From NCBI GenBank assembly GCA_002722645.1, contig PBML01000025.1:63011-75051 (forward strand): a stretch of DNA of 12,041 nt. The letters run 5' to 3'. This document shows, piece after piece, positions 1 through 6,697 of this stretch (the first letter of the stretch is position 1; every line of letters starts with the position of its first letter). A program made the position numbers and the translations under genes. This DNA comes from Acidobacteriota bacterium (GTDB lineage: Bacteria > Acidobacteriota > UBA890). The notes below the pieces were generated by a model. It had not been told where the DNA came from. It saw only the letters and a list, made by a program, of their open reading frames with translations, and made no database searches.

Positions 1-1
1 C

Positions 2-1141
2 GACCTTGGCTTCACCGGCGTGCAGGTAGGAGCGATCTACTCGCTGTTTCCCTTAGCGATGATTATCGCGCCGTTCATTGGCGGCCAGCTCGCTGACCGC
101 TACTTCGCCTCAGAGCGCATCATCGGAGTGCTCCAGTTAGCCGGTGGAGTCATGCTTTTGGTCGCCTCGCGGACGACCGATTACGGCAGCCTGATGCTCG
201 TTATGTTCGTCTACTGCCTACTGTACGCCCCGACCTTGGCCCTTACTAATTCGATTGCCATGGCCAACCTGGACAATTCTGAGAAGCAGTTTGGCCGGAT
301 CCGAGTATGGGGAACAATAGGCTGGATTGCAGCCGGTCTAGTCCTGGCCGCCTGGCGGACTGCGGCGTTGAGTTCACCAGGTCTCGAAGTGAGCGGGGAT
401 CTGCTCGTATTCGCCGCAGTGGTGTCCTTCATCATGGGGATCCATTCGTTTACTCTGCCGCATACCCCGCCGCGCACCGAAGCAACGAGTCCGTGGGCCG
501 TTCTCGAATCGCTGAAGATGCTGAAGGATCGGAACTTTGCCATCTTTCTGGTGATCTGTTTCGTCGTCGCCACCGAACTGCAGTTCTACTACGTGTTGAC
601 GGCTCCGTTCTTGGTGGACTCTCGGATCGGGATCTCAGACGCCAGCGTCTCCGCCTGGATGACGATCGGCCAGGCCGCGGAGATCTTCGTCATGGCGTTC
701 GTATTGTCATGGTCACTTAAGCGCCTCGGCATGCGCAGGACGTTGGCAATTGGTGTACTAGCCTGGCCGATACGCTACGTGATTTTCTCGATCGGCGGCC
801 CAACGTGGCTGCTCCTTGCCTCACTGAGTCTGCACGGTTTCTGTTACGTATTCTTCTTCGTCGCCGCTTTTATACACGTCGACAATGTCGCACCGCCGGA
901 TGTCCGAGCATCGGCACAAAGCTTGATCGCCATCGTCACGCTCGGGTTCGGCAGTTTTCTCGGTGCGTGGTTCTCGGGCATAGTAAAGGACATTTTTACG
1001 GTGGGCGGTACAACCGAGTGGACCCATGTATTTCTTGTTCCAGTGGTGATCACTGTGGCGGCCGCCATTGCTTTCTTGGTCTTCTTTAAGGAGCAGCACC
1101 TGTCCCTCGCAAACGAAATAACAACAGAAAGTGGAGTTTGA
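2..1141 (+). CDS. MFS permease, nucleoside/H+ symporter-like (5'-truncated by window edge)
   Basis: Inner-membrane secondary transporter, probably a proton symporter for a nucleoside, sugar or glycoside; the substrate cannot be read from the sequence. About 379 residues are visible. The reading frame stays open to the left edge, and the residues before the first in-frame GTG (position 20) still look like family sequence (DLGFTGVQVGAIYS), so the true start lies outside the window, probably some 25-35 residues upstream. I count about 11 hydrophobic segments, which fits a 12-helix MFS protein lacking TM1. The loop after the first visible helix (GGQLADRYFASERII) matches the cytoplasmic TM2-TM3 loop of NupG/XapB-like (Nuc_H_symport, MFS_1_like) permeases. 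A charged loop near residues 150-170 separates the two six-helix halves. The stop overlaps the next gene's ATG by one base, suggesting translational coupling with the oxidoreductase and a shared pathway. The class is secure; the substrate is unknown. Confidence 0.88.
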   Translation, partial: DLGFTGVQVGAIYSLFPLAMIIAPFIGGQLADRYFASERIIGVLQLAGGVMLLVASRTTDYGSLMLVMFVYCLLYAPTLALTNSIAMANLDNSEKQFGRIRVWGTIGWIAAGLVLAAWRTAALSSPGLEVSGDLLVFAAVVSFIMGIHSFTLPHTPPRTEATSPWAVLESLKMLKDRNFAIFLVICFVVATELQFYYVLTAPFLVDSRIGISDASVSAWMTIGQAAEIFVMAFVLSWSLKRLGMRRTLAIGVLAWPIRYVIFSIGGPTWLLLASLSLHGFCYVFFFVAAFIHVDNVAPPDVRASAQSLIAIVTLGFGSFLGAWFSGIVKDIFTVGGTTEWTHVFLVPVVITVAAAIAFLVFFKEQHLSLANEITTESGV

Positions 1142-1143
1142 TG
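1133..1143 (+). promoter_or_regulatory. RBS and overlapping stop/start (TGATG) that set the oxidoreductase start
   Basis: GGAG at 1133-1136 lies four bases before ATG 1141. The permease TGA (1139-1141) shares its last base with this ATG. A TTG directly in front (1138-1140) is also in frame, but ATG 1141 is the stronger start codon. This geometry favours reinitiation by ribosomes finishing the permease. Confidence 0.6.
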
Positions 1144-2400
1144 TCGCCTTCCAGGAAGGAACGGCTGGGCATCGGGGTAGTTGGTGGCGGCTTTGTCGCC
1201 GGCTTCCACATCCGATCCTTCGAAGCCGTTCGTAACGCAGATATTCGCGGAGTTGTCAGCCGTACAACCGAGACCGCAACTAACGCCGCCGCACTCGCCA
1301 AGGAATTGAGGGTTGGAGATGCCAAGGTGTTTGATTCGGTAGCCGAGATGGTTACTGATCCCGATATCGATGCTATCTGGATTTGTTCGCCAAACTTCAC
1401 CCACGTCGAGGTCATGGAAGAGATCGTCGACACACTCGAATCAGGCCAAGGAGAACTGATCGGCGTGTGCTGTGAAAAACCGCTCGGCCGTAACGTCGCC
1501 GAGGCACGGCGCATGGCGAAGCTGGTGAAGAGCGCAGGCTTGCTCGACGGTTATCTCGAGAACCAGCTATTCACGCCCAGCGTAGTGCGCGGCAAGGAGA
1601 TCGTCTGGGCCCGCGCCGCGGCGCTTACCGGCCCACCCTACCTAGCGCGCGCCGCTGAGGAACACAGTGGTCCCCACATGCCATGGTTCTGGGAGGGTCG
1701 ACTGCAGGGCGGCGGCGTCCTCAACGACATGATGTGCCATTCGGTCGAAGTGGCACGCTACCTGCTCACCGAGCCGCACGCACCGAGGGAGTCGCTCACA
1801 CCGGTCAAGGTTACAGCGTATACGTCGTGTCTTAAGTGGCAACAACCTGACTACGCCCAGATACTGGCGGAGAAAGGCGATGGTTCCCTTGACTATGCGA
1901 ACCGGCCAGCAGAGGACTTTGCCCGTTCTTTGATTGAATACCGCGACTCTCAGGGGGGTCGCCGAATCATCGAAACGACCACTTCATGGTGCTTTGTGGG
2001 TGCGGGTTTACGTCTAACGATGGAGCTTCTCGGCCCAGAGTATTCGATGTCCATTAATTCCCTCGATATGGGGCCCAAAGTGTTTTTCAGCCGGCATGTA
2101 AAAGGAGATACCGGTGAAGACCTTGTAGAGAAACAGAACGCAGAGACCGGCGTGATGCCGATTGTGGCCTCCGAGGCCGCCGAATACGGCTATGAGGGAG
2201 AGAATCGGCACATGGTCGGCTGCTTTTTAGACGGCAAACGACCTGCGGAAACTTTCGACGACGGCGTCAACGTCACCGAGTTACTGATGACCGCCTATAT
2301 GAGCGCGGAACGAGAGGAAACGATCATGTTCCCACCGCCTAACCTTGAAACTTTTGTACCCGCTGTGGCAAGAGGTAAGTGGAACCCCGCCAAAGGTTGA
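1141..2400 (+). CDS. Gfo/Idh/MocA family NAD(P)-dependent oxidoreductase
   Basis: Cytosolic 419-residue dehydrogenase expected to oxidise or reduce a sugar, inositol or glycoside hydroxyl with NAD(P). The N-terminal Rossmann fold opens with a GxGxxG-type turn (GIGVVGGGF, residues 10-18), and the family's EKP signature follows (CEKPLGRN, residues 111-118), whose lysine normally contacts cofactor and substrate. The C-terminal substrate domain carries GGGVLNDMMCH (190-200), the family's GGG...D...H motif; D196 and H200 are the likely catalytic or substrate-binding residues. Length is slightly above the common 330-400 range. The start is ATG 1141, with GGAG just upstream. It is coupled to the permease and followed by a PF06439-type protein; Gfo/Idh enzymes and that family recur together in 3-ketoglycoside metabolism, so a glycoside 3-dehydrogenase or reductase is a reasonable inference. 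The fold and cofactor class are secure; the substrate is not known. Confidence 0.92.
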   Translation: MSPSRKERLGIGVVGGGFVAGFHIRSFEAVRNADIRGVVSRTTETATNAAALAKELRVGDAKVFDSVAEMVTDPDIDAIWICSPNFTHVEVMEEIVDTLESGQGELIGVCCEKPLGRNVAEARRMAKLVKSAGLLDGYLENQLFTPSVVRGKEIVWARAAALTGPPYLARAAEEHSGPHMPWFWEGRLQGGGVLNDMMCHSVEVARYLLTEPHAPRESLTPVKVTAYTSCLKWQQPDYAQILAEKGDGSLDYANRPAEDFARSLIEYRDSQGGRRIIETTTSWCFVGAGLRLTMELLGPEYSMSINSLDMGPKVFFSRHVKGDTGEDLVEKQNAETGVMPIVASEAAEYGYEGENRHMVGCFLDGKRPAETFDDGVNVTELLMTAYMSAEREETIMFPPPNLETFVPAVARGKWNPAKG

Positions 2401-2429
2401 TCGCTAGTCGCGCTGCAGCAAGCGATCAA
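2397..2429 (+). terminator. Inverted repeat across the oxidoreductase stop codon; possible weak terminator
   Basis: TTGATCGCT (2397-2405) and AGCGATCAA (2421-2429) are perfect reverse complements with a 15-base loop. The left arm includes the TGA stop. A further short hairpin, GCGTTTACGC (2430-2439), follows. There is no U-tract after either stem, so a classic intrinsic terminator is doubtful; an mRNA-stabilising or processing stem, or a protein-binding palindrome, is equally possible. Confidence 0.35.
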
Positions 2430-2439
2430 GCGTTTACGC

Positions 2440-2526
2440 CCCCAAATGGTGGATACACAGGCATATCGTTCATAATATCCTTATTATTCAGTTTTTATTT
2501 ACTATTTGAAGCGGAGGCATTCCCTG
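2440..2526 (+). promoter_or_regulatory. AT-rich leader with strong RBS before the PF06439 gene
   Basis: Positions 2465-2508 are markedly richer in A and T than the flanking genes and contain -10-like strings such as CATAAT (2471-2476) and TATTAT (2482-2487). I find no well-spaced -35 partner, so a separate promoter is only suggested. GGAGG at 2513-2517 lies nine bases before ATG 2527 and is the best ribosome site in the window. It decides that start over the in-frame TTG at 2506. Confidence 0.4.
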
Positions 2527-3231
2527 ATGGAATCGGGACGTTTTGTTCAGATATTTACTCTTGGGAGCGCGTTCATTCTGGCGGGGGAAGCCCTGCCAGA
2601 AGAGCTCGCAACATATCAGCCTTACAAAGTACCGGCCCTTGTAGCCGCTCAAAACCTTGAAGCGGAAGGCTTCGAACGTATCCTCAAACAGGGCCGCAAC
2701 GGAACATTTTCGAAGGCCGGATGGAATCACTACGGGCCCGGCTACTTCGAACTCGACGAAAACACCGGAATCCTCTCGTCATACGCGGGAATGGGTTTGC
2801 TTTGGTACGCGGCTAAGGATTTCGGCGATTTCGTCCTCGATTTAGAGTTCATGACCGAAGTCGAAAGCGCGAATTCAGGTGTTTTCGTGCGCGTTCCCGG
2901 CCTTCCAACTAGTGATGCCTACATTTATAACTCCTGGGAAGTTCAGATCTACGACTCTGGTGACGGCATCCACCAGACCGGCGCCGTCTACGACGCCGAG
3001 GCGCCGACCCGGATGGCGTCCAAGGGCCCCGGCCAATGGAATCGCATGCGAATCACCTTCGTCGACGACCACATCAGAGTCGAGATCAACGATGAAAAGG
3101 TCGTTGATTGGGAAGCGGAGCCGAGGGGCAAAGTAGAAAGTTTCGCGGCTCGCGGCTACATCGGCCTCCAGAACCATGATCGTGATACCAAGACGATGTT
3201 CCGCAACATCTTCGTCAAATCGATCGACTGA
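2527..3231 (+). CDS. Predicted exported 3-keto-disaccharide hydrolase domain protein (PF06439/DUF1080)
   Basis: A 234-residue protein expected to cleave or bind 3-keto-glycosides outside the cytoplasm. After a short basic start, residues 7-21 are hydrophobic and end near AGEA, which looks like a weak signal peptide. Residues 45-234 form a concanavalin-like beta-sandwich with the family landmarks in order: NSGVFVR (116-122), WEVQIYD (137-143), TGAVYD (151-156), GQWNRMRITF (169-178), GYIGLQNH (210-217) and a terminal FRNIFVK (225-231). Length is usual for a single-domain member. No lipobox cysteine is visible, so a periplasmic or secreted location is more likely than a lipoprotein. ATG 2527 is chosen for the GGAGG nine bases upstream. 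It lies behind the permease and the Gfo/Idh dehydrogenase, which supports a role in glycoside use through a 3-keto intermediate. The domain assignment is firm; the activity is inferred from the family. Confidence 0.85.
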   Translation: MESGRFVQIFTLGSAFILAGEALPEELATYQPYKVPALVAAQNLEAEGFERILKQGRNGTFSKAGWNHYGPGYFELDENTGILSSYAGMGLLWYAAKDFGDFVLDLEFMTEVESANSGVFVRVPGLPTSDAYIYNSWEVQIYDSGDGIHQTGAVYDAEAPTRMASKGPGQWNRMRITFVDDHIRVEINDEKVVDWEAEPRGKVESFAARGYIGLQNHDRDTKTMFRNIFVKSID

Positions 3232-3269
3232 CCCGTTACCATCAGGCGCGGCTTGCAACCCCATCGTGC
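3232..3269. other. Convergent intergenic gap, no terminator seen
   Basis: Only 38 bases separate the stop of the PF06439 gene (+) from the stop of the radical SAM gene (-). I see no stem followed by a T-run in either direction, so transcripts may run into one another or end by a factor-dependent route. Confidence 0.5.
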
Positions 3270-4847
3270 CTAGGCCGCCGGGCGCTGCTTCGCCTCCTGC
3301 GCTGAGAGCTGAGGTGCCAAGCCCAGCATCTCCACGTTGGTGGGTTTCGCCCTAAGTAGCCACAGTATCAATTTGCCGAGCATGCGAGCCATGCGGCGTT
3401 TCTTGTTACCGCGCACTGCACTGTCCTGTGACAGGCCATGGCGCCGATAGCGAGTGAACAACCCTCGGTTGAGTGCAAAATAGGCTAGGTGGTCCCTGAA
3501 CCGCTTGTAACCAAAGCCGCGTGATCGCCCCAAGATCGCTCCCGGACTGTAAAAATCCTCCCACGCTTCATTGACCTTCTGAAGCAGGTGCTCATCGCTC
3601 TCGAAGTTTGGGTGGTTGTAAAGAATGCGCGGGTGATCTGCATCGAGCCAGTATTCGTAGTTGGGGTCCTTCATCTGCAACACCTTCTTGCCCCGCTTCA
3701 TTAGAGCAAAGTCGACCGTTCCAGGGAACGGCACCAGGGGCACAAATTGAGCCAGTGCTATGCCGCAATTGCGCGCAAAGACCTTCGTGTACTCGAGCGA
3801 CTCCGGTGTGTCACTTTCCAGGCCAAAAATCAGCGCCCCGAGGATAAACTTCGGCCCCTGCGTACGAATCGTTGTGAGCTTTTCGACAAGTTCCTCACCA
3901 ACCGAGTTCCATTCCTTGTTGACCGCCTTTAGGCCTTCCGGCGTAACAGCTTCGATACCAATCAGTACGCCGATAACGTTAGCCTTGCGCATCGCTGCTA
4001 GATACTCGGGGTTCTCTGCCACCTCCATGGTGATCTGGGTGGCGTACTTCATGTCGCTTGGAATTTCGTCTGCCAAGCGTTCCAGCAGTTCCATGCGGCC
4101 ATCATAACCAGCTTGCAAGTCGCGACGCTGCTCCTCAGAGCGGGCGTTCTCAATGTCTTCGAGCGTATACGGATAGAAGTTGTCGTCGGCAAACAAAACC
4201 ACCCGGAAGCCCGCAGCGTACAGGTACTTGAGTTCCTGAATGATCGCGTCGTTGTTACGTACCCGCGGTATCTGGCCGTCTTGCACCCATACCGAACAGA
4301 ACGAGCACTGTTTGGGGCACCCGCGAACCGTTTGTACGGAAGCCATCAAGTAGGGATCCAGGTTCATAAGGTCCCAACGCGCCGGTGTGAAGAATTCCGG
4401 GTCGACGCGGCCACCCTTGTAGTTTTCCTGCAAACGCCCGGCTGCATAGTCATCGAGAAGCTGCGCCCACACCAGCTCGGCATCACCGGTCACGGCAGCA
4501 TCACCGTGCTCGAGCGTTTCCTCGGGGAAAATCGAAGCGTGTGGCCCGCCGAAAACGACCGTCGCCCCTCGCTTCTTCAGCTTCGCCGCCATCTCGTAGG
4601 CGTAGACTACGTTTGCCGTGTGGACGCTAAGCCCAACGAGGTCTCCCTCCTCTACGTCACTAAAAGGAAATTCCTCAATCGCCTGATCGACTAGACGAAT
4701 CTCACGTATGTAGTCTCTATCGGGCGTCACCGCTGCAAGAACAGGAAGGGCGCGTGGCGTCGACACCGAAAAATTGATGCGTTCAGCATCGGGTGCTGGA
4801 TTGACGAGGAACAAGGTGAAGCTACGCGCCAATTCACCATCGCTCAT
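3270..4847 (-). CDS. B12-binding-domain radical SAM protein
   Basis: Cytosolic 525-residue iron-sulfur enzyme that should cleave S-adenosylmethionine reductively. Residues 10-140 resemble the Rossmann-like cobalamin-binding domain of class B radical SAM enzymes (DLVGLSVHT at 69-77, VVFGGPHASIFPEE at 97-110, AVTGDAELVW at 118-127). The radical SAM core follows with the cluster motif C177-x3-C181-x2-C184 (TVRGCPKQCSFC) and an ADDNF strand at 220-224. The classical DxHxxG cobalamin motif is absent, as in many members of this superfamily, so cobalamin binding is not proved. The C-terminal 90 residues are arginine- and lysine-rich, with a short hydrophobic patch (LGKLILWLL) that could touch the membrane. 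Relatives act on lipids, hopanoids, tetrapyrroles and natural products. ATG 4847 is preferred over TTG 4877 because AAGGAA (4858-4863) sits ten bases upstream. It is the last gene of the - strand run, and its leader holds a strong hairpin. The substrate is unknown. Confidence 0.88.
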   Translation of the reverse strand: MSDGELARSFTLFLVNPAPDAERINFSVSTPRALPVLAAVTPDRDYIREIRLVDQAIEEFPFSDVEEGDLVGLSVHTANVVYAYEMAAKLKKRGATVVFGGPHASIFPEETLEHGDAAVTGDAELVWAQLLDDYAAGRLQENYKGGRVDPEFFTPARWDLMNLDPYLMASVQTVRGCPKQCSFCSVWVQDGQIPRVRNNDAIIQELKYLYAAGFRVVLFADDNFYPYTLEDIENARSEEQRRDLQAGYDGRMELLERLADEIPSDMKYATQITMEVAENPEYLAAMRKANVIGVLIGIEAVTPEGLKAVNKEWNSVGEELVEKLTTIRTQGPKFILGALIFGLESDTPESLEYTKVFARNCGIALAQFVPLVPFPGTVDFALMKRGKKVLQMKDPNYEYWLDADHPRILYNHPNFESDEHLLQKVNEAWEDFYSPGAILGRSRGFGYKRFRDHLAYFALNRGLFTRYRRHGLSQDSAVRGNKKRRMARMLGKLILWLLRAKPTNVEMLGLAPQLSAQEAKQRPAA

Positions 4848-4857
4848 GGGCTGCAGA

Positions 4858-4863
4858 TTCCTT
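4858..4863 (-). promoter_or_regulatory. Ribosome binding site of the radical SAM gene
   Basis: Read on the - strand this is AAGGAA, ten bases before ATG 4847. It decides the start over the in-frame TTG at 4875-4877, which would add ten residues and sits directly beside the hairpin described at 4878-4904. Confidence 0.55.
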
Positions 4864-4877
4864 CTAGGATGAAACAA

Positions 4878-4904
4878 ATCGTTCGCTCAATGTGAGCAAA
4901 CGAT
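4878..4904 (-). repeat. 12-bp inverted repeat in the radical SAM leader (operator, attenuator or terminator)
   Basis: The arms ATCGTTCGCTCA (4878-4889) and TGAGCAAACGAT (4893-4904) are reverse complements at 11 of 12 positions, with a 3-base loop. In RNA made from the - strand the one mismatch becomes a G-U pair, so the transcript can form an unbroken 12-bp stem. On that strand the stem is followed by a T-rich run (TTTGTTTC). It lies 30 bases before ATG 4847 and about 225 bases beyond the stop of the upstream peptidase gene. It could be a transcription terminator or attenuator, a structured 5' leader, or a dimeric regulator's operator. The sequence does not choose among these. Confidence 0.6.
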
Positions 4905-5128
4905 CGGGGCCGGCACAGTGGCCGACGGGTGCCACCTAACTATGGGCCCCAAGAGTTTAGCGCACAATGCGCACCAGAACACCAAAACACGGGGGGAGGA
5001 GAAGATTCCAGGCTCTGGATATCGCTTGAAACTTGCCGCCGGAATCACCCACCGTGACTAACGAATCATTGATGACCACAGCGGATACAACCGGCAGCAC
5101 AGCTAGTTAACCCAATTCGGAAGCCGTG

Positions 5129-6580
5129 TTAGCCGCCCGAAAGACGCTTTAGCATTCGGTACCAAAACTCTTGGGCACTGTAATACTCCTTGACGCCAAC
5201 GCGTTCGTCCTTGCCGTGGGCGCGAGAATCGTCCGGATCACTAAAGATCGCTGACACTCCATAGACCGGGATGCCAGCGTTCCGCACATAGTTCCCGTCA
5301 GTCGCCCCAGTCGACATCGTCGGAATGACGGGCACCCCTGGCCACATTTCCTCAACGATGGGTTCAAGAACGTTCATGATTTCCTCGGTCAATGGTGACG
5401 GATCAGACCCTGTCGGGGCATTCGCCCTGGCGACTTCGATTTGTTCATTCCCAATTACTTCGCGGAGGATGGCCTCAACATCATCGGGATTTTGCCCCGG
5501 CAACACACGGCAGTTCACTGTCGCCTGAGCTGTCTGCGGCAAAGCGTTGTCAGCGTGACCAGCTTCGAGACGTGTGGCGACACATGTCGTGTGCAAAATC
5601 GCATTGTAGTACGGAGAACCTGATGAAAGACGTGCTGCTGCTGCCTCATCTGGAGGCTGTTTTGCCACAGCCCTCATATCAACCGCCGGCAACCCGTCCA
5701 TAAAATACGATGAGCGCTCAAAGTACAGGCCCGCCACCTCACCAACATCAACGGGGAAGGTGAATTCAGAAAGTCTGGCCAGTGCCATAGTGAGTTCGTA
5801 GATCGCATTATCGGGGCGTGGCCGCGAGCTGTGTCCACCCGGATTTGTCGCCGTGATATGAAAGGTTACATAGATTTTCTCAGCAGCCTGCACATTGAAA
5901 ATATTCGGGGCCCCCTCGAATAGCTCCCCTCCCCCAGCGTCCGAGTTAATTGCGAATACCGAATCGACCAGGTCGCGCCGTTCCCTCACTAGATATTTGA
6001 TCGAATCGCTGCTGGTCTCCTCGTCGGCTGTAAACACTGCAACCAAGTCACGGTCTGGCACGTAGCCTTCGTCACGCAACCGGATGAAGTTCGTAACGAT
6101 ATGCGCGATGCCAGCCTTATTGTCGTCGGTACCACGCCCGTAGAAATAACCATCGATCTCACGGAGTTCGAAAGGCTCGAACTCCCAATCCGAGCGCAAC
6201 GCGTCGACGACATCTAGATGCGCCATCAGCATGACTGGCTGTTTGGTTGGCGGACCACCACCACGTGCCTGTCCCCGAAAACGCGCCACGACGCTACCCA
6301 GCTCCGGGTGAGGGCTCACGATCTGGATATCTCCGGCGGGGAACCCTCCGTTGATAAGCTGCTGTTTAACTCCCTCGGCTGCCGCCTTGACATTCTCCGG
6401 CATGTCCGCGATCGAGCGAAACGTTACAAGCTCAGCGTAGATTTCTTTCGAAAGGGCTTCGTAGTCAGTTTGTTGCGTTCCATCTCCAAGATTTACAGCC
6501 GCAGTAACGGGAGAAACTTCAGTATGTGCGCCTCCTCCCGAAAACACGACGATCAACAGGGAGGCAAGGCAGGATTTCAT
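5129..6580 (-). CDS. Exported M20 family zinc metallopeptidase (M20/M25/M40)
   Basis: A 483-residue hydrolase predicted to cleave peptides or N-acyl amino acids with two zinc ions. Residues 1-18 look like a signal peptide (MKSCLASLLIVVFSGGG), so it should act outside the cytoplasm. C4 falls inside the hydrophobic stretch and is not a clear lipobox. The metal and catalytic residues are all present: H121 and D123 in MAHLDVVD, the bridging D153 in GRGTDDNKAG, the catalytic E187 and metal-binding E188 in ADEETS, D214 in INSDAGGG, and H455 in AHGKDER. The lid (dimerisation) domain begins near residue 235 and carries GGHSSRP with H250. Length fits the longer PM20D1/carboxypeptidase-S-like branch. 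The start is supported by GAGGG (6588-6592) seven bases before ATG 6580. It follows an exported alpha/beta hydrolase on the same strand after 117 bases. The family is certain; the substrate is not. Confidence 0.93.
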   Translation of the reverse strand: MKSCLASLLIVVFSGGGAHTEVSPVTAAVNLGDGTQQTDYEALSKEIYAELVTFRSIADMPENVKAAAEGVKQQLINGGFPAGDIQIVSPHPELGSVVARFRGQARGGGPPTKQPVMLMAHLDVVDALRSDWEFEPFELREIDGYFYGRGTDDNKAGIAHIVTNFIRLRDEGYVPDRDLVAVFTADEETSSDSIKYLVRERRDLVDSVFAINSDAGGGELFEGAPNIFNVQAAEKIYVTFHITATNPGGHSSRPRPDNAIYELTMALARLSEFTFPVDVGEVAGLYFERSSYFMDGLPAVDMRAVAKQPPDEAAAARLSSGSPYYNAILHTTCVATRLEAGHADNALPQTAQATVNCRVLPGQNPDDVEAILREVIGNEQIEVARANAPTGSDPSPLTEEIMNVLEPIVEEMWPGVPVIPTMSTGATDGNYVRNAGIPVYGVSAIFSDPDDSRAHGKDERVGVKEYYSAQEFWYRMLKRLSGG

Positions 6581-6697
6581 TAAACAACCCTCACGGATTC
6601 AAGTTGGTTCATGTCGAAGATAATGGTGCTATTCGAGACACTGTCATAGAGCTTGCAGTATCCACAGTGGTCAGGTCGTAAAGTGATTCCAATGCGA
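6581..6697 (-). other. 117-base gap between alpha/beta hydrolase and M20 genes
   Basis: It contains the M20 ribosome site (GAGGG on the - strand, 6588-6592) and two small 9-bp odd palindromes, GACACTGTC (6637-6645) and CCACAGTGG (6662-6670). No terminator with a T-run and no well-spaced promoter is apparent, so read-through from the upstream gene is possible. Confidence 0.45.

Larger units (their letters stand above)
4848..5128 (-). other. 281-base intergenic leader region between M20 peptidase and radical SAM genes
   Basis: The longest gene-free stretch here. Besides the hairpin at 4878-4904 it holds a nested pair of inverted repeats: GGGGCC (4906-4911) with GGCCCC (4945-4950), enclosing GGCAC (4912-4916) with GTGCC (4929-4933). 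A small palindrome, GCGCACAATGCGC, lies at 4960-4972. The half nearer the peptidase gene (about 4980-5128) shows nothing I can identify. I see no convincing sigma70 promoter, no tRNA and no small gene with a good ribosome site. Confidence 0.5.

Noticed and set aside
20..22. GTG at 20 as the permease start
   Set aside because: Family-like residues precede it and the first transmembrane helix would be missing, so the gene is cut by the window edge.
844..1404. 186-codon open frame on the - strand across the permease/oxidoreductase junction
   Set aside because: It overlaps two well-supported genes on the opposite strand and has no family motifs; its composition looks like a codon shadow.
4113..4694. 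Long open frame (193 codons) on the + strand
   Set aside because: It lies wholly antisense to the radical SAM gene, whose conserved motifs are intact. Its translation shows no recognisable domain.
4905..5128. A tRNA or small RNA gene suggested by paired GC-rich segments
   Set aside because: No cloverleaf, no T-arm consensus and no acceptor-stem pairing of the right size were found; only the inverted repeats reported above remain.
6637..6670. Two 9-bp palindromes (GACACTGTC and CCACAGTGG) as regulator sites
   Set aside because: Each is short enough to occur by chance, and they are unlike each other, so an operator is not supported.
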